Positions 21,562 through 31,811 of a DNA stretch of 64,000 bases are shown piece after piece. The position numbers and the translations under genes were made by a program. This stretch comes from Parastagonospora avenae f. sp. tritici 18332-5 (taxonomy: Eukaryota > Ascomycota > Dothideomycetes > Pleosporales > Phaeosphaeriaceae), in NCBI GenBank assembly GCA_022559985.1, contig JAFJTR010000011.1, positions 372,001-436,000 on the forward strand. Direction: 5' to 3'. The notes beneath the pieces were generated by a model. The model saw only the letters and a list, made by a program, of their open reading frames with translations, had not been told where the DNA came from and did not search any database. The number at the start of each line of letters is the position of its first letter. Positions within the stretch are counted from its first letter, which is position 1.

Positions 21562-22604
21562 TCACCTTCCCGATCTATTCACTTTCGGTCCGCGTGTTCT
21601 GCGCACGATTGACGTATAAGTTTCTTGTTGCTGTTTCCGAGCATTTGTCATATCGATCCATTGCACACTTGTGGACACACCAGTAAGCGGAAGTAGCTCG
21701 ACTACAACAAATGTTAGTCCCATGACTGCAAGAGCAACATATGAGTTTGTACGTACCATTTGAAGCAGAGGAAAACCAACGAGGCCGAGAGATCGACATT
21801 CGAGTGTGTACACGGTGCTTCCAGATCAAGCCCATCACGGACAACAGTATCATGATGAATATGGTTGCGAGAGCAAATATAGCTTCTTTGGACCAAGGCG
21901 AGGAGGTGCCAGGCGAGGGCTGGTCATGCGTATCTTTGACTATGAGCGTATGATCACCTCACGTGATGCGGACCTCGCTATTCGAAGGATGTAGAACGTA
22001 CCATTTCCCATTTCTGATATAGATTGTACTGGTCTTGAGGCTCAGATTTGGCGGCGTAGTGGGCTGTGCGAGGTGGGTCTTTCTCAACGCAAACCCTGCG
22101 TAGAGACTGAAAGACTCAGCGGAGAGATGCCTGTCAACAAACTCAGTCCGTACAGTCCAAGCTTCGTAGGAAGTATTGTGTTAACCCAAAAAGCAGCCTG
22201 GCCTTCTTCAACGACTCCAAATGCTCTGCACAATTCGCGAAAATGACACTTACTACAGTACCAGAACCTTGGGGTCAAGGTTTTGATCGCAACGTTACTG
22301 CTGTGTAATGTCGAATGATCAAAATGACCGCGACGAAAGCTGCAAAGTGAGAAACGGAGATTACAGTGATCCGAAAGTTTTCGCGGGGACGCCCGCTGAA
22401 GCTAAGTGCGACGATGATTGAGGTGACCACCGGCAATGTACTTTGGTCAAATCACGTTCTAAGTGGTTGCCCGACTCGAGGTATTTGCAGGGCCGCAGGA
22501 CAGGGTTTTTGAAACGTTCCAAACAATGGAAAAGATAACAGAAGCAAGAAGCTCCGGACTGCAAATATGAGGAGCGATGCAAAGAAAGTGCTGATACAGT
22601 ACAT
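21562..22604 (-). CDS. Candidate multi-exon gene for a small multi-span membrane protein (copy A)
   Basis: No long open frame exists, but splicing by eye gives a plausible gene. The ATG at 22604 opens MYCISTFFASLLIFAVRS, rich in membrane-type residues, up to 22456. A 54 bp intron ends at 22402, and the next exon encodes a second span (TVISVSHFAAFVAVILII). Further down, an exon ending at about 21773 encodes PWSKEAIFALATIFIMILL. A 55 bp intron with GTACGT donor, GACTAAC branch-like site and TTGTAG acceptor leads to a final exon ending at 21562 (VELLPLTG...). The middle exons (about 22320-21950) are unclear, so total length is unknown. The family is not recognised. A decayed gene is equally possible. 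Confidence 0.35.
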
Positions 22605-23272
22605 CACGGCTGGGTGACAATTATGAACGTCTAGTCAAGTGCATGGATGTGTGAATAGAGAGACTTAGCGTGCGACATGTACTACAAACCATGTGCAAAG
22701 CCACTGGCGCAACCTCATCAGTTATGGTACCGGTAGGGATCTGGGGGCTTGGATCCAGGATGTAGCCTTTTGCGTTTCTGACTGGACACTAAGTATGCAC
22801 TCCGACAGTTCAGGCTGGCTCGACTCGTGCTGGCAGCGCGCAGACCACATCCAAGCGGCCCGGCACGAGGACCTTACATCTGACCTGACCAATCCCAGTT
22901 CCACATGGTCGTGGACGTTGCGCCAGGTTCCGGTTTACGTGCAGGGAATGCGGTCGTCTGCGAACAAGATCTACATCACTTTTGTGCCCATCATTTTTCA
23001 GCCTGACGAACATCGCACCCCGCTGTGATTCCTTTCAGTTATATCTCTCAAATAATAACGCCATAACGTTGATATGTCCCAACTGTAGTCGATGATGTAC
23101 AGTTGCATAACACATAAGACTATGGCAGTATGTTTTTGTCCAGCTGCATTCTGTTGTGGCGTTGGTCGAAATACTTATATACTAAACTATGATAGCATTA
23201 AGAGCTGTATCAGCCTCCAACACTGGAAAGCAGCCTCTTCATATGCATGGCATGCGAGCATGAAGCAATTTA
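22605..23272. other. Gap between the two candidate membrane-protein genes
   Basis: No supported gene. The short plus-strand frame at 22693-23028 has no start context or recognisable content. The region may hold the promoter of copy A. Confidence 0.4.
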
Positions 23273-23829
23273 TTACATTCGATGACATTGCTGTAGCATC
23301 CGAACATCGTGCGCAGCAGCGCCCGAGAACCTGAGCCATTGGAATAAATCTACCGAAGAAATAGCATCAACTGCGAAGTGGAGATCTTGGACCCCTCCGC
23401 CTACGTATTTCGGACTTATACATTCTCTGTTGCGACTGTCGAACGACCTCCATTTCAACCCAGCCTGAGCTACCAGAATTGCGACGTGGAAGAGCGGAAT
23501 CGTTGTCTAAGCATGTCAGTATCAGCATCGATAGGGGGCTTTGGCTGGACTGACCAACTCTTGCGATGTTTGACCATATGTACTTGAGTGCAGAAAGCTT
23601 TCCTACACCACACTTGTACTTGAAGGCTAATCCTAAACCAGAGAGCAGGATCATCACAAAGATGGCAGAGAATGCGAACACTGCTTCGTTTGACCATGGA
23701 TGCGCATCTTTCGTGACAGGTTGAGGAGAAGTAACTTGACATGCATCAGTACCATATTCACAGGGACATTTACATGTATGACACCAAGACGGAATGGAGA
23801 CAGGTTACCATTCATGTACATCACGGCCT
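23273..23829 (-). CDS. Candidate gene for a small membrane protein (copy B), related to copy A
   Basis: The readable part runs from about 23790 to 23273. It encodes a Cys-rich piece (SWCHTCKCPCEYGTDACQV), then PWSNEAVFAFSAIFVMILL, which matches the copy A segment PWSKEAIFALATIFIMILL at most positions. A 52 bp stretch (GTTGGT donor, CTGAC branch-like site, CTTAG acceptor) fits an intron. Splicing there joins IWSNIAR to TTIPLFHVAILVAQAG and a hydrophilic tail ending CHRM. A sequence like the copy A start (GCCGTGATGTAC) lies at about 23820, but a stop blocks a direct reading from it. The 5' end is therefore unresolved or broken. Confidence 0.35.
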
Positions 23830-25503
23830 GATGAGTTTCGATACTGAAATAGCACCGGAGTAGCTAGCCCTTATTTTTAGAGTATGTGTGCACAAAGGCC
23901 TCAGATAATGTACAATTGCAAGGGACAAGGTGAAGTTCCCAAGGTTGAAAGGGTTGCGTGTGCAAAGATGTCTGTTCTTCTCCCAATCAAGGGCGAAGTC
24001 CATGGGGTTTTTATAGAATATATGGGCGTGTGTGAGCATAATTCAAGTACACTGCGGCGCGGCTCATCAGCAGGCCCTGCCTACCATGGGTTGCTTAGGC
24101 GCGGCCACGTCTAAAGCGCTGCATGCCCCTCTCGCTTGCAGACTTTTGGGGCCATACATACCCGAGACTTTCAGAACGCGTCCTAATCGGTTTAAGTGCT
24201 GACGTTGCGAAGAAGGGGAACAGACGACAGGTTTCAAAGCACTGCAAGGCGATCTGCGCGCGCTCACCTTGTTTAGTCGCGGTTGCTAGAGATTGGGCGA
24301 CGGTTGCCTTCTTTGCCTTGTCCGAACGTTTCGATGGAGCCGAACACTGACTCCATTTGACTCGCAAAACCTAGGTATCGATGGTCCACACCCTTTGTAT
24401 CGGCAAAGAATTCTATGTAACTTACAACCGCATCCTCCCAGCACGCCATAACAAGAGGAGCAGAGGTAAAATATAATCTACCTATGCATACCTAGGTACT
24501 GCTCTAAAACACCGCGGTACACGGGAGCACGTGTCCGGTCATTATTCAATCTTGCGTACAATAGGCAAGTAAAGCGCAAAAGCTCGGTATTCGAAGAATA
24601 ACAACGCGCTCCACCATGGCCCATCGCAGCTGCACATCATCCATCGGAGCGAAGTACAATTACGTTGATTCAGTCGCAGAGGTGCAGGGGTTGGCGCTGC
24701 GCCAACCTTACAAAGACACTGGGCCCAAGTTCGGCGGAGAAAAAGTGACAGATGGAAATCGGCTAACACGCGGGCTGGGGAATGCGATGCACCCGCCTTC
24801 CACTGACACCGGGGCGTCGGCCTCGGCCTCACCGCGCCATTTTCTAGTCTTTACACAGTACGTGGCTAATCTGACACTACATCGATGTTTGGGAACATTT
24901 GATGCTTTCGCTCTCGACATGTAATATATTTCATGGTTGAACTTGCCTATTTTGGAACACGACCTCGAAAGCACCATCCTTGAACTACATGGGTAGCTCT
25001 TCACCTGTCTCTTCTTCTCGGAGATAATGTAAATACTGCTTCCACCTTCTCTTCTCCCATCTGTAGCACATCAACTTCAAGGAAATCATCACTCAAATCG
25101 GTTCGGTCAATATACTAGGTGCCTGCAAAATTTGTGTCTGCTCTGCACATGCGTGAAATGATGTAATAGCTCTCAGGAGCTCAATCAAAAGTTTATAAGA
25201 GGGCGTGAAGATATACGCTTCTCTAAGATAGCCCTATCTACTTTTGCGAAAGTGTTTGAAAACATATGGGCAGGTGAGAATTTTGCCTGCGCTTGGTGTC
25301 TGCATGCTGATCAGATCAGATTGTGTTTAGTATACGCCTGGCAAGAAGATTCTGCATCACAGTGGAACCGAGAGGTGTCACCCCACAAGTCTGATATTCT
25401 TCGACTCCGCACTAACTAGCGATGACTAGCGCCACCGCTTTTATACTGCCCGTAAACAATAGGTATAATTTATATCTGTTTTGAAAAGCTTCCATCAACA
25501 ACA
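23830..25503. other. Long gene-poor region
   Basis: About 1.7 kb without a supported gene. Short frames on both strands have no start context. Palindromic TACCTAGGTA-like words occur near 24370 and 24490. AT content rises towards the tRNA gene. Confidence 0.45.
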
Positions 25504-25593
25504 GGTTTGGTGGTGTAGTTGGTTATCACGTTCGCCTCACATGTCACCGACTGCGTGCGCGAAAGGTCCCGAGTTCGAACCTCGGCTAAATCA
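25504..25593 (+). tRNA. tRNA-Val (anticodon CAC) with a 16-nt intron
   Basis: The acceptor arms GGTTTGG and CTAAATC pair (with two G-U pairs) and are followed by discriminator A. The D arm (GTGTAGTTGGTTATCAC) and T arm (GAGTTCGAACCTCGG) are standard. The anticodon stem is TTCGC/GCGAA with loop CTCACA...C, giving anticodon CAC at 25538-25540. A 16-nt insert at 25542-25557 lies one base 3' of the anticodon, the canonical nuclear tRNA intron position. A T5 run at about 25606-25610 serves as the Pol III stop. Confidence 0.93.
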
Positions 25594-25939
25594 ATCTCGT
25601 TGTTGTGTTTTTGGCCTCTTTTTCTTTGAAAGTGGCCTTTTTTAAGTCTTCTCAAGATTGGGTGGGTGAGAGAAATACGAGTTTATGTTGTAAACCAGTT
25701 TTCTAGCATGGTGCTTTTTTTTTGAGCGATACGATATCGCGCCAAATCCATTCATAATATGAGACAAGTGTATTTTTGATGCTATGTGCATGAGAAGATG
25801 CCAAAAGAGAAACACTTTCAAAGCACTCAATACTTCAAGCCTTGCGCCCTCATAGCGAGATTGTCATTAGCATCCCATCCACGGCACAAGCGTACATTCC
25901 CTGCTCCAAATCTCAGCATTCAATCCAGACTTCACTGGT
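25594..25939. other. Short intergenic region after the tRNA
   Basis: Contains the Pol III T-run and further T-rich sequence, then the 3' side of the Zn2Cys6 gene. No gene seen. Confidence 0.5.
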
Positions 25940-27890
25940 TCACACGACGAAAACATACGGTTGATCAAAACACACATCCCACCCCCTCTCCTTCTTCTCC
26001 CAATACCGCCTCAGCACCGCCAAACTCTTCAACGGCCCGCTCGTCCCCAGCAACCGCGCCAAATCCTCTAGCCTTGTAGCGATCCAATACCGCGTACCTG
26101 CATCGCGATACCCTGCTTCCACGCCGGCGATGGTCAGTGGCCACATGACGAAGCATGTGAGGCGGGGTGTCTTGAGCGCTTCATGTAGGTCGGCGAGGAG
26201 ACGAACTCCGTGCACGGATCGCATGGCGTTCATTTCGAGCGTGGAGGGGAGGATGGTGAGGGATTGCAGGGCCATGGTGCAATACAGCGCAGCGGCAGAT
26301 TGGTAGATGCGGCCGATGAGCAGCCATTCGTCAAAGTGTGGGCCGGGTTGGGCCCAGTCTTCAGGGCTGAAGGATTTGATGAGGGAGAGTAGGTCATGGG
26401 CGGTGAGGAAGTGGGATGTGTCGGGGAATAAAGACGAGGCCTCGGCGCGAAGTTGACTGATGCGGATGATGGTGAGGTAAATGGTGGGTGGGCAGAGGGT
26501 GTAAGGGAAGAGCATGGAGTAGATTGATTCGATGTCGGTAAGGTCTTGGGCGGGGATGCCGCTGAGAGGAATTTGTTTGCAGGAGGGGGAACATGTGTTT
26601 GCTAGTGAGATGATCCTGGAATTGCAGTCAGCATCGATGACGAGTTTTGCAGCGGTGGTTTACGCACAGCATGAATATGGCCAGGGTGGGCGCGAGATAT
26701 GGAGACTGTTTCATCAGCCTTCGTAGTCCGCCGCGGAGATGGATGAGTTGGTTCAGTCCGCTTGCGTGGCTGCGCCAGTCTGCGATGGGTGGATTCTGAA
26801 GCTACAGGGAATATCGTTACCAGCGGACCGAATTCGCCTTGGAGATGTTACTAACCTCCATGGCCAAGAACATGAGAATACTTGATATCGCTAAGTCGCT
26901 GCATCTCGTCTTGTCCTTTCCGACATACTGACTGAGCGACCGAATTGCAGCACCTCGATGTTGGTATATCTTTGATCTAGTCGAGATAGTTGCATCCTTG
27001 TTGGCCCCAATCGGCAGGGTGTGAATGAAATGATTGAGCGACAAGCACACCACAGTATGGTGTATTGCGGGGGGAAGCATGTGCAGTGCGGCCAGTGGAA
27101 ATTGTATCAAGGCGGGGTTGGGAGCGAGTTCCCCTGATACTTTGACCATTGGATGTATTCTCGTGTTGTCTGTTACGGCGGCAGTCTAGTAAGCAGTGAA
27201 CCTGACCACTAGAGTGGAGGACCTACAGTAATTGACAGCTTGAACAACCACGTTAGTATCGCTTATCAGGTACTTGTAGTCCGGTATGTCGAACGACTCC
27301 ATGATACGAAGGATGCGCTCGAGACGTTTGAGCGGTTGGAGCTCGGAGCTCATCATGTGTGCGGCCTCCTCATGCAGCCCATTTTGCACGATCCTCTCGA
27401 GCTGGCTTCTACCACCAATGGCAAAGATGGTATCGATGATACCACGCGATGATGCATCCATGAAGGCATTTTCCCGGGACCCCTTCTCTTCATGGGTTTC
27501 GGCGAGGTAGCCCCAGTTCTCTTCGACCGTTGATTTCCATGGCGCAAAGAAACGCTGCTTTGGTAGCGACTTGGCAACGACGTCGCTTGTGGGTAATTCG
27601 GCTGGAGGATCTTGTACCTCTGCGTCTGGTTCTTGCGAACTGCTCCTGGGCACTCCTCGAAGTGGTATCGTATACACTGTCGGTGCACTGTCATTCTTCC
27701 TCCTCCGCGATGTTACCTTTCCGGGCTCGACCCATTGCAGTGGCTTCTGTTCTTTGTAGCCAGGACAATCTTTCCCAAGCTTCTGGCACTTCCCGCAGTA
27801 GGGTAGCGTACGGTCGCACACTAGCCGACGTTTGAGACACTCCCAGCACTGTCGTGGTGCCTTGTTCTCACCCTGTTGAGTGGACGTCAT
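25940..27890 (-). CDS. Zn(II)2Cys6 transcription factor
   Basis: A 595-residue regulator in four exons: 27890-27227, 27169-26856, 26801-26668 and 26615-25940. The introns are 52-57 bp and phases agree throughout. The DNA-binding cluster is at the N-terminus with cysteines 15, 18, 25, 32, 35 and 42, spaced C-x2-C-x6-C-x6-C-x2-C-x6-C, with the basic patch LKRRLVCDR. The rest is a helical fungal-specific regulatory region (FDIPDYKYLISD, LIHLRGGLRRLM, RSVHGVRLLADLHEALKT), seen in many Fungal_trans_2-type proteins. The frame extends upstream only to a TTG, so the ATG at 27890 is the start. Target genes are unknown. No metabolic cluster lies next to it, so it may act elsewhere. Confidence 0.9.
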
Positions 27891-28626
27891 GGTATGCCAG
27901 CCAATTTGGGCAAGGTTGAGCAAGAAGCGTGGAAATAGGCGAAACCGCGTGCGATCGGTCGTCCGCGGGAGGCTCCCGTAGAACAAAGTGAGGGGCCCTG
28001 CATCTTTATTGCCATTTGTGGCTATAAGTTGTCCAGTCAGAATGAGTTATACGGGATGCCGAGAGGCCGTGTGAGATGCGGCGGAGTTCAGCCCTGCCAG
28101 ATGTCTTGGCCATGATTCTTTCCCGATTCGGCATCGATCGCACCCATGCTCAGCCCCACGCTCCCGATGTGTTTATGAGTTGCGAAGCAGACAAGAAGTA
28201 CGAGCAAAGCCACTGAATGAGCTTTGGGGCTGGTAGGTTCGTGTCAATCGGCTAGAGCTCTTTCGTTCACCGACGGCATAAGCCGCACCGCCAATCGCGG
28301 GTGGCGCCACGGGAGCTTCCAGGTGTGAGTGCCTTTGTAGTCACGTATCTGGCGTAACATGAGGTTGCTATTCGTATACACTTTGTCGCGCAGGTACAGC
28401 CAGCCTGTCATGGGGACTATGCGGTCTCCTCGACGCGGTTGTATGCAAAAGCCAGGACGATGACGCGAATGTACTTCGAATGTGCCTCGGTTGCGCTGTT
28501 GTATAACTTCATGCTGTGTAGTATATAGAGGGGAATTGATGCCTCTACTCGTCTGTCCTGAACGCCGATGCATGCCGCTGAACTCCGATATCGTCTGCTC
28601 GTTATTTGTACAGTGTGGTGACGACC
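27891..28626. other. Intergenic region, no gene seen
   Basis: Upstream of the Zn2Cys6 gene and downstream of PET191. No coding or RNA gene is supported. The right end should hold the PET191 3' untranslated region. Confidence 0.5.
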
Positions 28627-29077
28627 TCATTCTTTCCTCAACCTGTCCAATTCCTTGTTCTCTGGATCCTCATCTCCCTTGGTCTCTTTCACATCCTTCG
28701 TTGGCCGGCCCGCATACAACATATAGCCCTTCTCCTCGATTGTGCCCGCCTTCTCGTCCTCCATCGATCTTCCTTGCCCGAATGCGCCCGTCTCGAGCTG
28801 GCCTTGGACGGCGATGGGTCGGTTGCCACGAAAGCGCTTGCGCATATCAATCATGCCTTTCTTGCACTCTGCATAGCCCTTCTGCAGCTGCTGGCACTGT
28901 GTTGGGAGGGTGTATTTGAGTGGTGGGCGCAGACATTCGCCGGGGCTATTCCGCTCCACCATGATGCAGTCGCTGTTCTGCAGGCAGAATGCCAGCGCGG
29001 CTCCTGCAACCAGTCAGTCTGCGCACGTGATCACAGGTGTGTGACAGCATACGGATGTCTTTACATGACTGAGGCAT
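28627..29077 (-). CDS. PET191: Cytochrome c oxidase assembly protein PET191
   Basis: A 133-residue protein of the mitochondrial intermembrane space, required for assembly of cytochrome c oxidase. The first exon (29077-29053) encodes only MPQSCKDI plus one base. A 49 bp intron (29052-29004) follows, and exon 2 ends at 28627. Spliced, the N-terminus reads MPQSCKDIRAALAFCLQNSD, with the family's C-x9-C (SCKDIRAALAFC) and CQQLQKGYAEC as the second C-x9-C. The family block KGMIDMRKRFRGN is present. The C-terminal tail is longer and more charged than in yeast. Without the microexon the open frame starts too late, at MVERN, and loses the first cysteines. It shares a short divergent promoter with the lipase gene. 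Confidence 0.92.
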
Positions 29078-29421
29078 GTTGACAGTGTGATCAATGATCT
29101 ACCGAGGAAGGCGCACTCGCTGGTCGATTGAGACGGGCAAAAGTGCATCGGCGTTTTTGGCGCAAACCTCCGATCGCTGATGGCTGATTGAAGCCTCCAC
29201 GCTATCACATGCCAGGACGTCATGGCCCGTTTCTCCACGCCCCCAAGCGCAAGCATCATGATTCGCATTCCTCCTGCTGTTGAGAATCTGCACTTCAACA
29301 CTTTTCGGTGCGCATCTGTTGGGAACATGGATAGCTGGACTGCATTATAACCTCGGCCCTAGTTTGAAACTACCCTTCGCCCACCACACCTCTGAACTCC
29401 TTCACCGACACTCGAGCCACC
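29078..29421. promoter_or_regulatory. Divergent promoter between PET191 and the lipase gene
   Basis: A 344 bp gap between the two start codons, with the genes facing away from each other. It must hold both core promoters. The right part, just before the lipase ATG, is C-rich and ends in CCACC before ATG, a good initiation context. Confidence 0.55.
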
Positions 29422-31503
29422 ATGGCGCTCCACATCCCCTTTCTCTCGCGCCTGCATATCCGTGAATATGTGGCGCTGGTGTTGTCCATCATCCTTATCG
29501 GCCTCGAGTCCATTATCGCCGTCATCACTCTCGCCCTGCCTACGCCCATCATCAACCTCTGCTACCGCCTCACGCGCCGCATATGGAACCAGCTCTCTTC
29601 GCCATCCTCGAAGCGATCTCGCCAACGCAAAAAGGGCGTATGGAGTGCCATCGCCAACGCCAGCGACTTTACCGAGCTGTGTGAGCTGTATGGCTACTAC
29701 TGCGAGGAGCACATTGTGCAGACAGGGGATGGCTACCTCCTGGGCCTACACCGACTGGGTTGGAAGTCAGGGGAAGAAGGAACGCGGGTGAACAGTGGCC
29801 GAGAAGGAGGTGTCAAGAAGAAGGTTGTGTACCTGCATCACGGTCTGATGATGAACAGCGAAGTTTGGGTGTGTCTTACGGAACGCGAACGATGCCTGCC
29901 GTTCGAGCTGGTCGAGAGGGGCTACGATGTATGGCTCGGCAACAATCGCGGCAACAAGTACTCCAAGAAGAGCGTACACACTGCGCCGACGTCGAGTGCC
30001 TTCTGGAACTTCAGCATGGACCAGTTCGCCTTCCACGACATCCCCGACTCGATCGCCTATATCCTCGAGACGACCCATCAGCCGTCCCTATCGTACATTG
30101 GCTTCTCCCAGGGCACTGCGCAAGCATTTGCGACCCTTTCAATACACCCTACATTGAATGACAAGGTGGACGTCTTCATTGCACTGGCACCAGCAATGTC
30201 ACCCAAGGGCGTCGCGTCTGGAACCGTCGACTCGTTCGTCAAGGCATCGCCCGACATTCTTTACCTCGCATTCGGACGCAAGGCCATTCTACCATCCGCC
30301 ACCATGTGGCAGTCGATCTTGTACCCACCCATATTCGTTCGCCTTATCGACACCTCGCTACGCTTTCTTTTTGGTTGGCATGCGACCAATATCTCGCCTC
30401 ACCAAAAGCTTGCCGCGTACCCGCATCTCTACTCGTTCACATCAACGAAGAGTGTCGTTCATTGGTTCCAGATCATCCGTAATGGCGTCTTCCAGATGTA
30501 CGATGACGAAGCGCCCAATCCTGTCATGTCAAATCGCTCCAAGTACTACAAAGTCGCCAAGTTTCCCACAAAGAACATCAAGACACCAATTGTACTGGTC
30601 TACGGCGGCTCTGACAGTCTAGTTGACATCAATATAATGCTCAAGGAGCTACCTAGCCATACGGTCGCAAAGGAGATCCCGCATTACGAACATCTCGACT
30701 TCTTATGGGCACAGTCAGTCAACGAACTTGTTTTCCCACATGTCTTTGAGGCCCTGGAACAACATGCAGGCGCCGATCAAGCGAAGAGAGATCGATGGCG
30801 GTCGCCTGCACGCTTTCGCGGCCTCCTGCCTAGCTCGGAAGACACTTCCAGTCCGCAAGACGAGGAGGGCGAAAGTTCTTCCAGTCCTGCCGCGCTGCGC
30901 GTCAAGAAGGTCTCGCAGACAACAAGGAGATCACCCTGCACCGATGGAGCTCTAGATGATGCGGCCAGTCTGCATACGCCCTCTCCGAAGACTTCGCGCC
31001 TGCCACAACTGAGGTCAGCCAACGCATCAGCCAGCGATCACAGGCGACAATCGTCACAAAGCCCTGCCTCGCGCCCCAAGATCACTCTCCGTTCTCCCAC
31101 AAATGCAAACCAATCGCCAGCACCATCTCTCGACGCATCTCAGCTCACGACCCAAACCTCGACCTCACGTCCTGAGGGCTGGTGGTCTTCTGACGAAGTG
31201 GCCGGCACCGAACATTCGCAACCTTCGACTCCAAAAACGCCTGTCCATGACAAGAACAGAAGCCCTAGCAGAGCAAGCTTCGACAGTACACGCAGCTCTG
31301 GATCGAAGATCGGAACTGGAAGGTTCGGAGAAAAGGGCATTAGTTTAGGTGTCGCAAAGGCCATTAGCGGGCTGATCGACGGCGAGGGACATGGAGAAGG
31401 AAGTGGTGTCACCAGTAGCGGCGAGAAATCGCTGGAAGCTAGTGCGGAAGAGAAGAAGAGAAAAAAGAAATTGTTAAAAAAGAAGGGGGCGCCTGTAAAC
31501 TAG
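29422..31503 (+). CDS. Steryl ester hydrolase / acid-lipase family (TGL1/YEH-like)
   Basis: A 693-residue lipase from one exon. A hydrophobic N-terminal segment (about 15-50) anchors it, as in yeast Tgl1, Yeh1 and Yeh2, which cleave steryl esters at lipid droplets or the plasma membrane. The alpha/beta-hydrolase fold is complete: the lid-type start YGYYCEEHIVQTGDGYLL, the oxyanion block LHHGLMMNSEVW, the nucleophile elbow GFSQG (Ser about 229), Asp at about 398 in GGSDSLVD, and His at about 424 in HYEHLDF. From about 450 the tail is low complexity (Ser, Pro, Thr) and ends in a Lys/Arg cluster. Strong start context (CCACCATGG). I name the family, not the exact substrate. Confidence 0.9.
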   Translation: MALHIPFLSRLHIREYVALVLSIILIGLESIIAVITLALPTPIINLCYRLTRRIWNQLSSPSSKRSRQRKKGVWSAIANASDFTELCELYGYYCEEHIVQTGDGYLLGLHRLGWKSGEEGTRVNSGREGGVKKKVVYLHHGLMMNSEVWVCLTERERCLPFELVERGYDVWLGNNRGNKYSKKSVHTAPTSSAFWNFSMDQFAFHDIPDSIAYILETTHQPSLSYIGFSQGTAQAFATLSIHPTLNDKVDVFIALAPAMSPKGVASGTVDSFVKASPDILYLAFGRKAILPSATMWQSILYPPIFVRLIDTSLRFLFGWHATNISPHQKLAAYPHLYSFTSTKSVVHWFQIIRNGVFQMYDDEAPNPVMSNRSKYYKVAKFPTKNIKTPIVLVYGGSDSLVDINIMLKELPSHTVAKEIPHYEHLDFLWAQSVNELVFPHVFEALEQHAGADQAKRDRWRSPARFRGLLPSSEDTSSPQDEEGESSSSPAALRVKKVSQTTRRSPCTDGALDDAASLHTPSPKTSRLPQLRSANASASDHRRQSSQSPASRPKITLRSPTNANQSPAPSLDASQLTTQTSTSRPEGWWSSDEVAGTEHSQPSTPKTPVHDKNRSPSRASFDSTRSSGSKIGTGRFGEKGISLGVAKAISGLIDGEGHGEGSGVTSSGEKSLEASAEEKKRKKKLLKKKGAPVN

Positions 31504-31811
31504 TCGATAAATATCGCCCAATTGACTTGTTGTATTGCCATTGGTCTGTATACGCGCTGCATTGCTGCTACAAAGGGCGGCACCGGAGACGTCACTCGTT
31601 GTATTGAGGAAGCTGCGCCCTCGTCCTAGCCACAGCATTCCCCACTCATGCTGCCCGCCTAGCATCCGCTTGTCATCATTCGCCCCACGTCATCCACTAC
31701 CGCGTGACCACCACAACTGCCTGGAGATGGCGGTATTGACAATGTTTGCCATAAAGATGAAGTGCTCACAGCTCGGGTGCTCGTCACCATTGCCTTGTCA
31801 CATCGCTCGGC
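31504..31811. other. Short intergenic region
   Basis: Between two plus-strand genes. No gene is seen; it holds the lipase 3' end and the promoter of the next gene. Confidence 0.45.
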
